Origin: G016756615 sp050958605
GTDB taxonomy: Bacteria; Pseudomonadota; Alphaproteobacteria; Rhizobiales; Rhizobiaceae
Direction of reading: 5' to 3'
Assembly: GCF_050958605.1 (NCBI RefSeq)
Contig: NZ_JBJHDO010000016.1
Coordinates: 59,419-123,418 of the forward strand
Length of the DNA: 64,000 bases
The notes below the pieces were generated by a model. The model was not told where the DNA came from. It searched no databases and was given only the letters and a program-made list of their open reading frames with translations. The translations under genes and the position numbers were made by a program. Every line of letters starts with the position of its first letter. Positions within the stretch are counted from its first letter, which is position 1. Shown here piece after piece: positions 42,551 through 50,337 of the stretch.

Positions 42551-43786
42551 ATGCAATTCGATCTCCTCCTTCGGGGCGGACGGCTCGTCGACCCGGCTTC
42601 GGGTCTCGATGCGCGTCGCGACGTCGCCATCGCCGGGAACCGCATCGCGGCAATCGACCAGGACATTCCGGCGGAACGCGCAGCGAAAATCGTCGAGGCC
42701 ACGGATCGCATCGTCACGCCGGGCCTCGTCGATCTGCATAGCCATGTCTATTGGGGAGGCACGTCGCTCGGCGTGGACGCCGACCGGCTCGCGGCGAAAA
42801 GCGGCACGACCACCTTCATCGACGCGGGAAGCGCCGGCGCGGGCAATTTCCTCGGCTTCCGCCGGCACGTGATGGAGCGGTCGCGGGTCCGTATCCTCGC
42901 TTATATGAATATTTCCTTCGCCGGCATTTTCGGCTTCTCGCACACGGTCATGGTTGGCGAATGCGCGGATCTCAGGCTTTGCGACCCGCGCGAGGTCGTG
43001 GCGGCCGTGCGCGAACACCGCGACGTCGTCGTCGGGGTGAAGGTGCGCTCGGGTCGTATCGCCGGTGGCACAAGCGGCATCGCGCCGGTCGACCTCGCGC
43101 TGGAGGCGGCCGACCAGGTCGGTCTGCCGCTGATGGCCCATATCGACGAGCCGCCGCCCGGCCGGTCGGAAGTCCTGCCGCGTCTGCGCCGTGGCGACAT
43201 TCTCACCCACTGCTTCCGCCCCTTTCCCAATGCCCCGGTCTTCGCGTCGGGCGCGGTGCGGCCGGACATGTTCCTGGCGCGCGAGCGCGGCGTCATCTTC
43301 GACATCGGCCACGGCATGGGCTCGTTCGATTTCGACGTCGCCCGCGCCATGTTGCGCGAAGGGCTGGCGCCCGACGTGATCAGCAGCGACGTCCATCTCT
43401 ACTGCGTCGATGGCCCGGCGTTCGACATCCTCGTCTGCATGTCCAAGCTGCTCGCGCTCGGCATGCCCTTTATGGATATCCTCCGCGCGGCGACACAGAA
43501 TCCGGCCGATGCGATCGGCCGAACGGATCTCGGCAGGCTAGCCGTCGACGCTCCGGCCGACATCGCGGTATTGAAGCTGCAGCCGGGCCGCTTCACCTTC
43601 GTCGATGCGACCGGCACCGAGCTGGTGGCAGGGGAAAGGCTGGTTTCCGAAGGCATCGTCGCCGGCGGTGTGTGGTGGCCGAACGACCTCTCCGTCAACC
43701 ACGACGAGACCGAGCGTTTCCACCCCCACGCCCACCACACACATGTGGACGTCGCCTCCCGGCATTTCAGGTGCACGCCGGCCTAA
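42551..43786 (+). CDS. Amidohydrolase/deacetylase family metallohydrolase (dihydroorotase-like)
   Basis: The 411-residue binuclear amidohydrolase has the metal ligands H-x-H in VDLHSHVYW, the bridging Lys in GVKVRSG (~160), His in LMAHIDEPP and ILTHCFRPF, and Asp in ISSDVHLY. The Atu3266-like branch it resembles hydrolyses acylated hydroxy- or amino acids rather than dihydroorotate, so deacylation is a fair guess. ATG 42551 follows AGGGAACCAGG. It converges with the hut-like operon 58 bp away. Confidence 0.85.
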   Translation: MQFDLLLRGGRLVDPASGLDARRDVAIAGNRIAAIDQDIPAERAAKIVEATDRIVTPGLVDLHSHVYWGGTSLGVDADRLAAKSGTTTFIDAGSAGAGNFLGFRRHVMERSRVRILAYMNISFAGIFGFSHTVMVGECADLRLCDPREVVAAVREHRDVVVGVKVRSGRIAGGTSGIAPVDLALEAADQVGLPLMAHIDEPPPGRSEVLPRLRRGDILTHCFRPFPNAPVFASGAVRPDMFLARERGVIFDIGHGMGSFDFDVARAMLREGLAPDVISSDVHLYCVDGPAFDILVCMSKLLALGMPFMDILRAATQNPADAIGRTDLGRLAVDAPADIAVLKLQPGRFTFVDATGTELVAGERLVSEGIVAGGVWWPNDLSVNHDETERFHPHAHHTHVDVASRHFRCTPA

Positions 43787-43844
43787 AATTCAGCAGTCGC
43801 GGAACATCGCAGCGTCGGTATCGCCTATCGGAGTTCCAGCGCCA

Positions 43845-45491
43845 TCAAGCAAATCTCGTCTTGATCCGCGACTGATAGGACGGGTTCAGCATCGACTCGA
43901 TGGCCTTGTCGTATCCGGCATCGGCATGTCGCGCGATGCCGAGACCGGGATCCGAGTCCAGAACTGCTTGCAGCCGCTTGTCCGTCTGGGCCTGGCCATC
44001 TGCAATGATCGTGACCCCTGCGCAGCGTGCCCAGTCATCCATTTCGTGCAGGGCAACCAGATCGGCGCCGGCGCAGGCGTTCATCAGCGCATTCAGAAGC
44101 GGCCAGTCGGCGACGGCATCGGATCCGTCGGCCATGCTGTCGGTTTCGCGGAACGGCAGCGCTGCCGAGCCGGAATCGAGGTGATCGCGGGTGAAGCAGA
44201 CCGGCGCCGATATGCGGCCGTCGGCCACCGCCACGTTGACAAGCCGCGCCAGACGCGAGCGCTCGCCAAAGCCCAGCCAGCCTATCCGGGCCGGCAGTCC
44301 GGTAAATTGTACGTTCTCTCGCGCGACGCGAATCCATTCGACGATGCGCGAATCCGACGCGAAATTTTCCAGGATAATGTCGTCGATGGTCTCGATGTCG
44401 GCAGGGTCGCCCGAGGCCGCGATCCAGCGGAATGGGCCGATCCCTTCACAGAAGAGCGGGCGGATATAGGCCTTGACGAAGGAATCAATCTCGAAAGCCC
44501 GCTCTTCACCCAGCTCCGACATGGTGCTTCGGAAGTTGTTGCCATACTCGAATACAACAGCACCCCGGTCCCTGAAGGTCAGAAGCGCCCGAAAATGCTT
44601 CAGCATCGAGGCCTCGGCTGCCGCGGCAACCCGCTCAGGATCGGATTTGCGCAGCTTATCCCATTCGGCGTGGGTCATCCCCTCAGGCACATAGGCCCGA
44701 TGCGCGTCGGGTTCGGTCTGATCCGTCACCACGTCGGGGACGATGTCGCGCTCAAGCATCATTGGGAGGACCGTGGCGGCATTTGCGCAAAGGCCCACGG
44801 AGGCGCCGGTACGTTCGGCCCTCTTCTCGCGGCACAGGCGTTCGGCAGTGTCGAAATCGTCGACGATAATGTCGAGATATCCGGTGCGGTGGCGCCGTTC
44901 GAGCGCCTCCCGATTGACGTCGATCACCAGGGTCACCGCACCGGCCAGTTTGCCTGCAAGCGGCTGCGCGCCCCCCATACCGCCGCAGCCGGCGGTCACG
45001 ATCCAGCGGCCGGAAAGGTCGCCGCCAAAATGCCGGCGCCCAACCGAGCGGAATGTCTCGTAAGTGCCCTGTAAAATTCCCTGCGAGCCGATGTACTGCC
45101 ACGCCGCCGCGGTCATGCCGGGAAAGATCGTCAGTCCCTTCTCTTCAAGCGGCTTGCGCTTCGAGAGCGCGGTCCAACGCCCCACGAGGTTGCCGTTGGC
45201 CATGATGACGATCGGGGTGGTGTCCTGCGACGGAAACAGCCCGACAGGCTTGCCCGACTGCATGACCAGCGTCTGGTCGGTCTCAAGCGCCTGTAGGGCT
45301 GCGCGGGTGCGATCGAAGGCCTCCCAATCTCGCATGACCTTGGCACGCGACATGTAGATGACCAGATCCTCGGCACGCTCGGCATTCTCAAGGTTGTTTT
45401 CCAGCAGACGCAGCAGCGCTTCCTGCCGCCAGCCCTTGCACCGCAGCGTCAGGCCTCGCGCCGCTTTGATGTTTCTTGCTTGATCAGCCAT
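43845..45491 (-). CDS. Divergent urocanate-hydratase (HutU) family enzyme
   Basis: HutU adds water to urocanate using tightly bound NAD. This 548-residue homologue keeps the NAD-binding TAGCGGMGGAQPLAG (166-180), QSGKPVGLF, YIGSQGILQGTYETF, the probable catalytic Cys in PLFCEGIGPFRW (C348), DHLDSGS and RHADAGY. It lacks three canonical features. The YGGxGxAARNW motif is YMSRAKVMRDW (46-56), the THxxAPR segment is SQDTTPIVI, and the HHGGGVGMG loop is absent (ALHEMDDWARCAGV, 480-493). No frameshift explains these changes. It overlaps the upstream HutI-like gene by 8 bp. A changed substrate, for instance thiourocanate, is my inference. Confidence 0.85.
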   Translation of the reverse strand: MADQARNIKAARGLTLRCKGWRQEALLRLLENNLENAERAEDLVIYMSRAKVMRDWEAFDRTRAALQALETDQTLVMQSGKPVGLFPSQDTTPIVIMANGNLVGRWTALSKRKPLEEKGLTIFPGMTAAAWQYIGSQGILQGTYETFRSVGRRHFGGDLSGRWIVTAGCGGMGGAQPLAGKLAGAVTLVIDVNREALERRHRTGYLDIIVDDFDTAERLCREKRAERTGASVGLCANAATVLPMMLERDIVPDVVTDQTEPDAHRAYVPEGMTHAEWDKLRKSDPERVAAAAEASMLKHFRALLTFRDRGAVVFEYGNNFRSTMSELGEERAFEIDSFVKAYIRPLFCEGIGPFRWIAASGDPADIETIDDIILENFASDSRIVEWIRVARENVQFTGLPARIGWLGFGERSRLARLVNVAVADGRISAPVCFTRDHLDSGSAALPFRETDSMADGSDAVADWPLLNALMNACAGADLVALHEMDDWARCAGVTIIADGQAQTDKRLQAVLDSDPGLGIARHADAGYDKAIESMLNPSYQSRIKTRFA

Positions 45492-46812
45492 TACGCCCCC
45501 GTTGATTTGCCGCTTGCGGGTCCGTCAGCTTGCCGTCGGCGACGACGCGCCGTCCGCCAAGCCAAACATCCCGGATGTGGTTCATACCAAATCGTTCGAC
45601 CACCAGCCCGTGGCGCGGTACGCGCCAGACGGCTATGTCGGCGGCCTTGCCCGGCTGGAGGCTGCCGGTTCTTTCGCCATGGCCGAGAGATGCCGCGGCG
45701 TTCAGCGTCGCCATGTACCAGGCCGCCGAAGCGCCCAGCCGGAACAGGCGCGGCAAAAGCTGCATCATCATCTGCATCGACACACTGGGCGAGGATCCGG
45801 GGTTGTAATTTGTCGCCACCGCCGGGACGCAGCCCGACTGCAGAATGTGCGCGCCCAAAACCGGCAGGTGCGGTTTCGCCGCAGGAGCGAGCGCATTGTC
45901 TATGACCGCGCCCGTCATCTCGAGCATGTGAAAATTCGACCCCGGCAGCAGGGTGACGACCGTCCCGCTTTTCGCGAGTGCGCTCAGGTCGTCGGGCGTA
46001 GCGTAGTCCGCGTGATCGGCGCTGGCCGCGCGCCATTTCGCGGCCAGTTCCAAACCCCGCCATGGTCCCGCCTGATCGGCGTGGATGCGCAGTCGAATGC
46101 CGTGCTGGACTGCCGCCGCTGCGATGCGGTCGGATTCCTCGAAGTCGAAACACACCGGATCGCAGGCGATATCGCAAAAGCCGGAAAGTTTCGCTGCTTG
46201 GGGGATCGCCGCAATCACCGCATCGACAAAGGCGGCGCGATCGCTTTTCGGCGGAATATGAGCGCCAAGGAACGTCGGCACGACCTTTACGCCGTTGCGG
46301 CCATCGAGGCTGCGCGTGAGCTTCAGCAAGTGGAGTTCCGTTTCCACACTGTCGCCATAGCCGGTCTTCGCTTCGACGAGGCCCGTTCCGTGCAGAAGCA
46401 TGTCGTCGAGTGCCGCTTCGGCCTTGGCGAGAAGCTCCACGTCCCGCGCCGACGAGGTCTTCCGCACTGTCTCGGCTATCCCGCCCGTCGAGATGCCGCC
46501 CGCCAGCCGATTGGTTGCGCGCGCGTCGAACTCCTGTTCGCGCTCACCCGCGTGGACCAGATGCGTGTGCGGATCGACCAGCGATGGCGACACCAGGCAT
46601 CCTGAGACGTCATATATGTCGGCTGCGCGAAAACGATCGAGGATCTGCGCGGTGGAGCCGACCTCCACGATCCTGCCTCCGGCCACCGCCACGGCGCCGT
46701 TCGTGATCGGTTCGAGCGACAGTAGATCGCTCCCTCCCACGCCTGCGGACGGCCCGTCGCACGTGATCAACTCGCTTGCGTTCGCAATGACGAGATCGAC
46801 GTCATGTTTCAA
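45484..46812 (-). CDS. Divergent imidazolonepropionase (HutI)-like amidohydrolase
   Basis: HutI opens the imidazolone ring of imidazolonepropionate. The 442-residue protein keeps H82 and H84 (DPHTHLVHAGERE), the tyrosine loop EAKTGYGDS, GAH at 185, HADQ (H244) and ASADH (H267). The position of the fourth metal ligand, Asp in canonical ATDCNPG, is Asn here (VATNYNPGSSP, N335), and HAEQ is HADQ. TTG 46812 is the only start consistent with a ribosome site (AAGGG) and the family length. It is first in the leftward operon and overlaps the HutU-like gene. Confidence 0.82.
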   Translation of the reverse strand: MKHDVDLVIANASELITCDGPSAGVGGSDLLSLEPITNGAVAVAGGRIVEVGSTAQILDRFRAADIYDVSGCLVSPSLVDPHTHLVHAGEREQEFDARATNRLAGGISTGGIAETVRKTSSARDVELLAKAEAALDDMLLHGTGLVEAKTGYGDSVETELHLLKLTRSLDGRNGVKVVPTFLGAHIPPKSDRAAFVDAVIAAIPQAAKLSGFCDIACDPVCFDFEESDRIAAAAVQHGIRLRIHADQAGPWRGLELAAKWRAASADHADYATPDDLSALAKSGTVVTLLPGSNFHMLEMTGAVIDNALAPAAKPHLPVLGAHILQSGCVPAVATNYNPGSSPSVSMQMMMQLLPRLFRLGASAAWYMATLNAAASLGHGERTGSLQPGKAADIAVWRVPRHGLVVERFGMNHIRDVWLGGRRVVADGKLTDPQAANQRGRNG

Positions 46813-46926
46813 CTTGGATCGCCCTTCTACTCCGCCAGGCGGAATTAATCTTCGTATTGCGGAATTGCTAGGGTTCGTATATCGACATGGCGGAAAAATT
46901 GTCAACCTCCGTGGATGGGAGAACAC
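46813..46926. promoter_or_regulatory. Divergent control region of the hut-like locus
   Basis: Two exact GCGGAATT blocks start at 46839 and 46859, 20 bp apart (two helical turns), and a third relative, GCGGAAAAATT, starts at 46890. TCGTATTG (46852-46859) overlaps the second block and equals the half-site of the palindrome at 31418. The region separates the leftward HutI-like operon from the rightward IclR operon, so it is the obvious target of that regulator. Confidence 0.5.
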
Positions 46927-47625
46927 ATGACGACAGATCAGGACGATGCGCGTGGTCGAGACAGTGTACGCTCGGCGTTACGGGCTTTTTCCATCGTCAG
47001 CTTGTTCTCGTCACAGCGGCCGCAGCTGACGATGAAGGAAATCTCGGAGGGTGCCGAACTGCCCTCGAGCACGACGGCGCGGTTGATTCAGACGCTCGCC
47101 GGCGAAGGTTACCTGCGCAAATGCGACAACGGCGCCTATGCGCCGGGCCCCCGCCTGATAGAGATGGCCGCCTCGATCTCGGGTGCGGCCAGCCTGACCG
47201 AAATCGTGCGGCCGCATCTCGAGACGCTTCGCGCCGAAACGGGAGAAACCGTGTGCTTCGCCATCAAGGCAAGCGAGACTGAGGCCGTGTATCTCGATCA
47301 GTGCGACAGCCCGCAATCGGTTCGTCACGTACGTTGGGTCGGTGAGCGTGTACCCCTGGCGAACACCGCGATCGGCGCGGCCCTGACCGGGGGGTGCGCA
47401 CCGGGCGAAGCAAAGATAGCGCTAAAGACCTATGAAAAAGACGTCTCGGCTGTTGCCGCACCGATCCGCAACGGTTCGGGCAAGATCGTGGGCGCTATCA
47501 ATGTCACCGGGCCCAGCTACCGGCTGACCGAGGCCAAGTTGCAGCAGATGGGCGAGGCGCTTCTGCGTGAAATTTCAAAGATCGAAGGATCGTCCGACCA
47601 GAGGAGCAATTCATGGGCAATTTGA
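46927..47625 (+). CDS. IclR-family regulator of the hut-like locus
   Basis: The 232-residue regulator has an N-terminal winged helix (VRSALRAFSIVSLFSSQRPQ, LPSSTTARLIQTLAGEGYLR) and an IclR effector domain, somewhat short (TGETVCFAIKASE, GERVPLANTAIGAALTGG, NGSGKIVGAINVTGP). ATG 46927 follows GGGAG; the upstream ATG at 46915 would place that site inside the gene. Its 3' end overlaps the ureohydrolase start by 13 bp, so regulator and pathway genes share an mRNA. Confidence 0.9.
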   Translation: MTTDQDDARGRDSVRSALRAFSIVSLFSSQRPQLTMKEISEGAELPSSTTARLIQTLAGEGYLRKCDNGAYAPGPRLIEMAASISGAASLTEIVRPHLETLRAETGETVCFAIKASETEAVYLDQCDSPQSVRHVRWVGERVPLANTAIGAALTGGCAPGEAKIALKTYEKDVSAVAAPIRNGSGKIVGAINVTGPSYRLTEAKLQQMGEALLREISKIEGSSDQRSNSWAI

Positions 47626-48554
47626 CGCCCCCCATTGATGGGCGCAGCTTCATGGGCGCGCGGCAGGGCTGTGTCGAGGATGTCTGCAAGGGCGGCTTCG
47701 CGGTGATCGGAGCGCCATTTGGCACACCTTACGACCTGCGTGGCATCGCATCGGGCGCAGCGGATGCACCTGCCGCGATACGGGCGGCGTCGTACCGGTA
47801 TCGAGCCTTTGCAGGTCGCTACGATTTCGACATCGGCGCGCCCCTCTTCGACCCCGGGCAGATCGACCTGCATGATCTTGGCGACTGCGCAGGAGATCCC
47901 GCCGATCCTGGCACAGCGGTTGCTGCAATCGAAACCACCGTGCGCGCCGTCAGCGCACGCGGGGCGCTGCCCATTGTGCTCGGTGGCGACGACTCCACGC
48001 CCATTCCGATCTGCGCCGGCCTCGACGGGCACAGCGACATTCACGTCCTTCAGATCGATGCACATCTGGATTACCGCGACGAGGTTCGGGGGCAACGCTA
48101 TGGCTATTCCAGCCCTATGCGGCGCGTCCGGGAAATGCCCCATGTCGGCAAGATCGTCCATGTCGGCACGCGCGGGATCGGCAGCGCACACTTGCAGGAC
48201 ATGGAGGATACGCTGGCCGCCGGCAACACGATCGTCACCGCGCGGGATATCGCCCGATCGGGCACTGGCGCGGCTCTTTCGCAGTTACCGGACGGAGCGA
48301 ACGTCTATGTGACCATCGATTGCGACGGGCTGGACCCTTCGGTGATGCCGGGCACGAGCGTGCCCCTGCCGGGCGGGCTTGCCTTCTATGACGTCGTCGA
48401 CATGGTGCTCGACCTCATCCGCCGGTGCCATCTTCGCGGCATCGGTTTCGCCGAGCACTACCCCGAGTTCGACATCAACCGCCACACCGCGATCGCCATC
48501 ACGCGCATCATCAGCAACGCGATCGGTATGTCCCTGCGGAAGCAAAGCGCCTGA
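47613..48554 (+). CDS. Arginase/agmatinase/formiminoglutamase (ureohydrolase) family protein with altered metal site
   Basis: The 313-residue Mn-type ureohydrolase fold. DAHLD (149-153), TIDCDGLDPSVMPGTSVP (D236, D238) and EHYPEFD match the family. The first metal motif is GGDDS (D127) where nearly all members have GGDHS. In a histidine pathway this position would be filled by formiminoglutamase (HutG); here the substrate may be a carbamoyl- or formimino-glutamate relative, which is inference. It overlaps the IclR gene and precedes a Dabb-domain gene by 13 bp. Confidence 0.85.
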   Translation: MGNLTPPIDGRSFMGARQGCVEDVCKGGFAVIGAPFGTPYDLRGIASGAADAPAAIRAASYRYRAFAGRYDFDIGAPLFDPGQIDLHDLGDCAGDPADPGTAVAAIETTVRAVSARGALPIVLGGDDSTPIPICAGLDGHSDIHVLQIDAHLDYRDEVRGQRYGYSSPMRRVREMPHVGKIVHVGTRGIGSAHLQDMEDTLAAGNTIVTARDIARSGTGAALSQLPDGANVYVTIDCDGLDPSVMPGTSVPLPGGLAFYDVVDMVLDLIRRCHLRGIGFAEHYPEFDINRHTAIAITRIISNAIGMSLRKQSA

Positions 48555-48567
48555 GAGGAGAGCGACG

Positions 48568-48864
48568 ATGTTGCGTCATTTGGTAATGTTCAAGCTCAAA
48601 CCGGGTGTGGCTCGCGACGACCCGCGTGTTGTGAAGGCTGTCCGTTCGATCGAACGGATGCCCCAAGATATCGACGAGGTCGAATCCGCCGAACTTGGGT
48701 GGGATTTGTCGGGAAAGCCGCATGCGTTCGACTATGCCACGCTGTGGCTCTTCCGCGACCGGGCGGCCCTGGAGCGATACGCCGCTCACCCGGCCCACCA
48801 GAAGGTGCTTGGCGAAACGAAGGACATCTTTGATGCGATGATCGCCGATTTCGAAACACCCTGA
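48568..48864 (+). CDS. Dabb-domain (stress-responsive A/B barrel) small protein
   Basis: A 98-residue dimeric alpha-beta barrel protein: LRHLVMFKLKPGVARDDPRV at the start, then ELGWDLSGKPHAFDYATLWL and YAAHPAHQKVLGE. Members range from cofactorless cyclases to proteins of unknown role in catabolic operons. GAGAGGAG precedes the ATG. Its place within the hut-like operon suggests it handles a reactive intermediate, but nothing in the sequence fixes the reaction. Confidence 0.85.
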   Translation: MLRHLVMFKLKPGVARDDPRVVKAVRSIERMPQDIDEVESAELGWDLSGKPHAFDYATLWLFRDRAALERYAAHPAHQKVLGETKDIFDAMIADFETP

Positions 48865-48944
48865 ACGGGGGGCACCCGTCACCCAATTTTCTTTCAGAAA
48901 CGAACAACCCAACCGGAACAGCCCCGGATGGGAAGGGAGGGTTC

Positions 48945-50270
48945 ATGCAAACTGAAAATCAAGCTCTAACGGAAGATGCCGGCCGCGGTGCAGCGCTGGC
49001 GAAGATGATTGTCCTCAGCATTCTCGGCATCGTCATCTTCTTCGTTGAAATCCCGTTCTTCGGCACCAACGCGATCTTGCCGGTGCATATCTCCGATTTC
49101 ATTGTAAAGGGGGCACGGCCGGTAGCGATTGCTTTCGTGCTGATCCTGATCGCCTACGGTGCGCTGGAACCGTTTTACAGCGGCGGTTGGAAACGCTCGG
49201 TGGGAACCGCAATATTCACCGGGTTCAAGGTATTGGGCTTTTTGCTGACCGTCCTCTACTTGGCCGGGCTCGCGCCGTCTTTCATCGCCACGCCTGGCAT
49301 GATGCCTTTCCTGTTCGAGAAACTCGTGCTGAATCTCGGGCTGATTGTGCCGCTCGGTGCTTTGGGTCTGAGCTTTCTGATCGCCTACGGACTCGTCGAG
49401 TTCTGCGCCGTATTCCTTGAGCCAGTCATGCGTCGGGTCTGGCGAACGCCCGGTTATTCGGCCGTGGACGCAGTGGCGTCGTTCGTGGGCAGCTATTCGA
49501 TCGGCATCCTGATCACCAATCAGATGTTTCTGAACAAGTCCTACTCGTTCCGCCAGGCGGCCATTATCGCGACAGGCTTCTCCACTGTTTCAACGACTTT
49601 CATGGTCGTCGTCGCCAAGGTTCTGGGTCTGCTCGAGATGTGGAGCTTCTATTTCTGGTCCACCCTGGTCATCACATTCGTCGTGACCGCGATTACGGCG
49701 AGGATCCCCCCGATCTCGCGCTACGACGACACGGAACCAAGGGATGTCACTGCCATTCCGAGTGACGCACAAGGCGGCCTTCTGGCCCGAGCGATTTCCG
49801 CGGGCGTCGAGCGGGTCCAACAGAACCCTGCTTTCCTGACGGTGTTGAAAGCGACCCTTCGCGACGGGCTGAAGATGACCTCGGTGATCTTGCCGACAGG
49901 TGTGTCCATCGGTCTTCTTGGCCTGCTTCTGGCCGCCTATACCCCGCTCTTCGACTGGCTCGGCCTGCTCTTTTATCCGCTCCTCGCGCTTCTGCAGGTG
50001 CCCGAAGCGATGTTGACGGCGAAGGCCATCGCCGCGACGCTTGCAGAGATGTTCTTCCCGACGGGAATGTTGCAGGAGGCGCCACTCCTGTCGAAATACA
50101 TCTTTGCCGTGGTTTCCGTGTCAGGGATCCTGTTCTTCGCAGGCTCGATCCCCTGCATTCTGGCAACGAAGATTCCTCTCAAGGTTCTTGACCTTATGAT
50201 CATCTGGCTGTTGCGGGTGTTTCTGAGCATCCCCCTGGCCGTGCTTTCCGCCCGTCTGTTCCTGGGCTGA
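48945..50270 (+). CDS. YjiH-family membrane transporter (nucleoside-recognition/Gate domain)
   Basis: The 441-residue inner-membrane protein has about ten hydrophobic helices (MIVLSILGIVIFFVEIPFFG, AIAFVLILIAYGALEPFY, LVLNLGLIVPLGALGLSFLI and others). Gate-type segments recur in each half (AVDAVASFVGSYSIGILITN, ATLAEMFFPTGMLQEAPLL). YjiH proteins accompany histidine-utilisation genes in several bacteria and are thought to import the substrate or urocanate. The ATG follows AGGGAGGG. It is the only transporter in the locus. Confidence 0.82.
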   Translation: MQTENQALTEDAGRGAALAKMIVLSILGIVIFFVEIPFFGTNAILPVHISDFIVKGARPVAIAFVLILIAYGALEPFYSGGWKRSVGTAIFTGFKVLGFLLTVLYLAGLAPSFIATPGMMPFLFEKLVLNLGLIVPLGALGLSFLIAYGLVEFCAVFLEPVMRRVWRTPGYSAVDAVASFVGSYSIGILITNQMFLNKSYSFRQAAIIATGFSTVSTTFMVVVAKVLGLLEMWSFYFWSTLVITFVVTAITARIPPISRYDDTEPRDVTAIPSDAQGGLLARAISAGVERVQQNPAFLTVLKATLRDGLKMTSVILPTGVSIGLLGLLLAAYTPLFDWLGLLFYPLLALLQVPEAMLTAKAIAATLAEMFFPTGMLQEAPLLSKYIFAVVSVSGILFFAGSIPCILATKIPLKVLDLMIIWLLRVFLSIPLAVLSARLFLG

Positions 50271-50337
50271 CGAATACGATGCGGGACGCATTATCGCCCC
50301 GCGCCCCACTCCAAGGTGACAAGTACGGGAGATCATC

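Noticed and set aside
46915..46929. IclR start at ATG 46915
   Set aside because: It would place the GGGAG ribosome site for ATG 46927 inside the coding sequence and has no site of its own.
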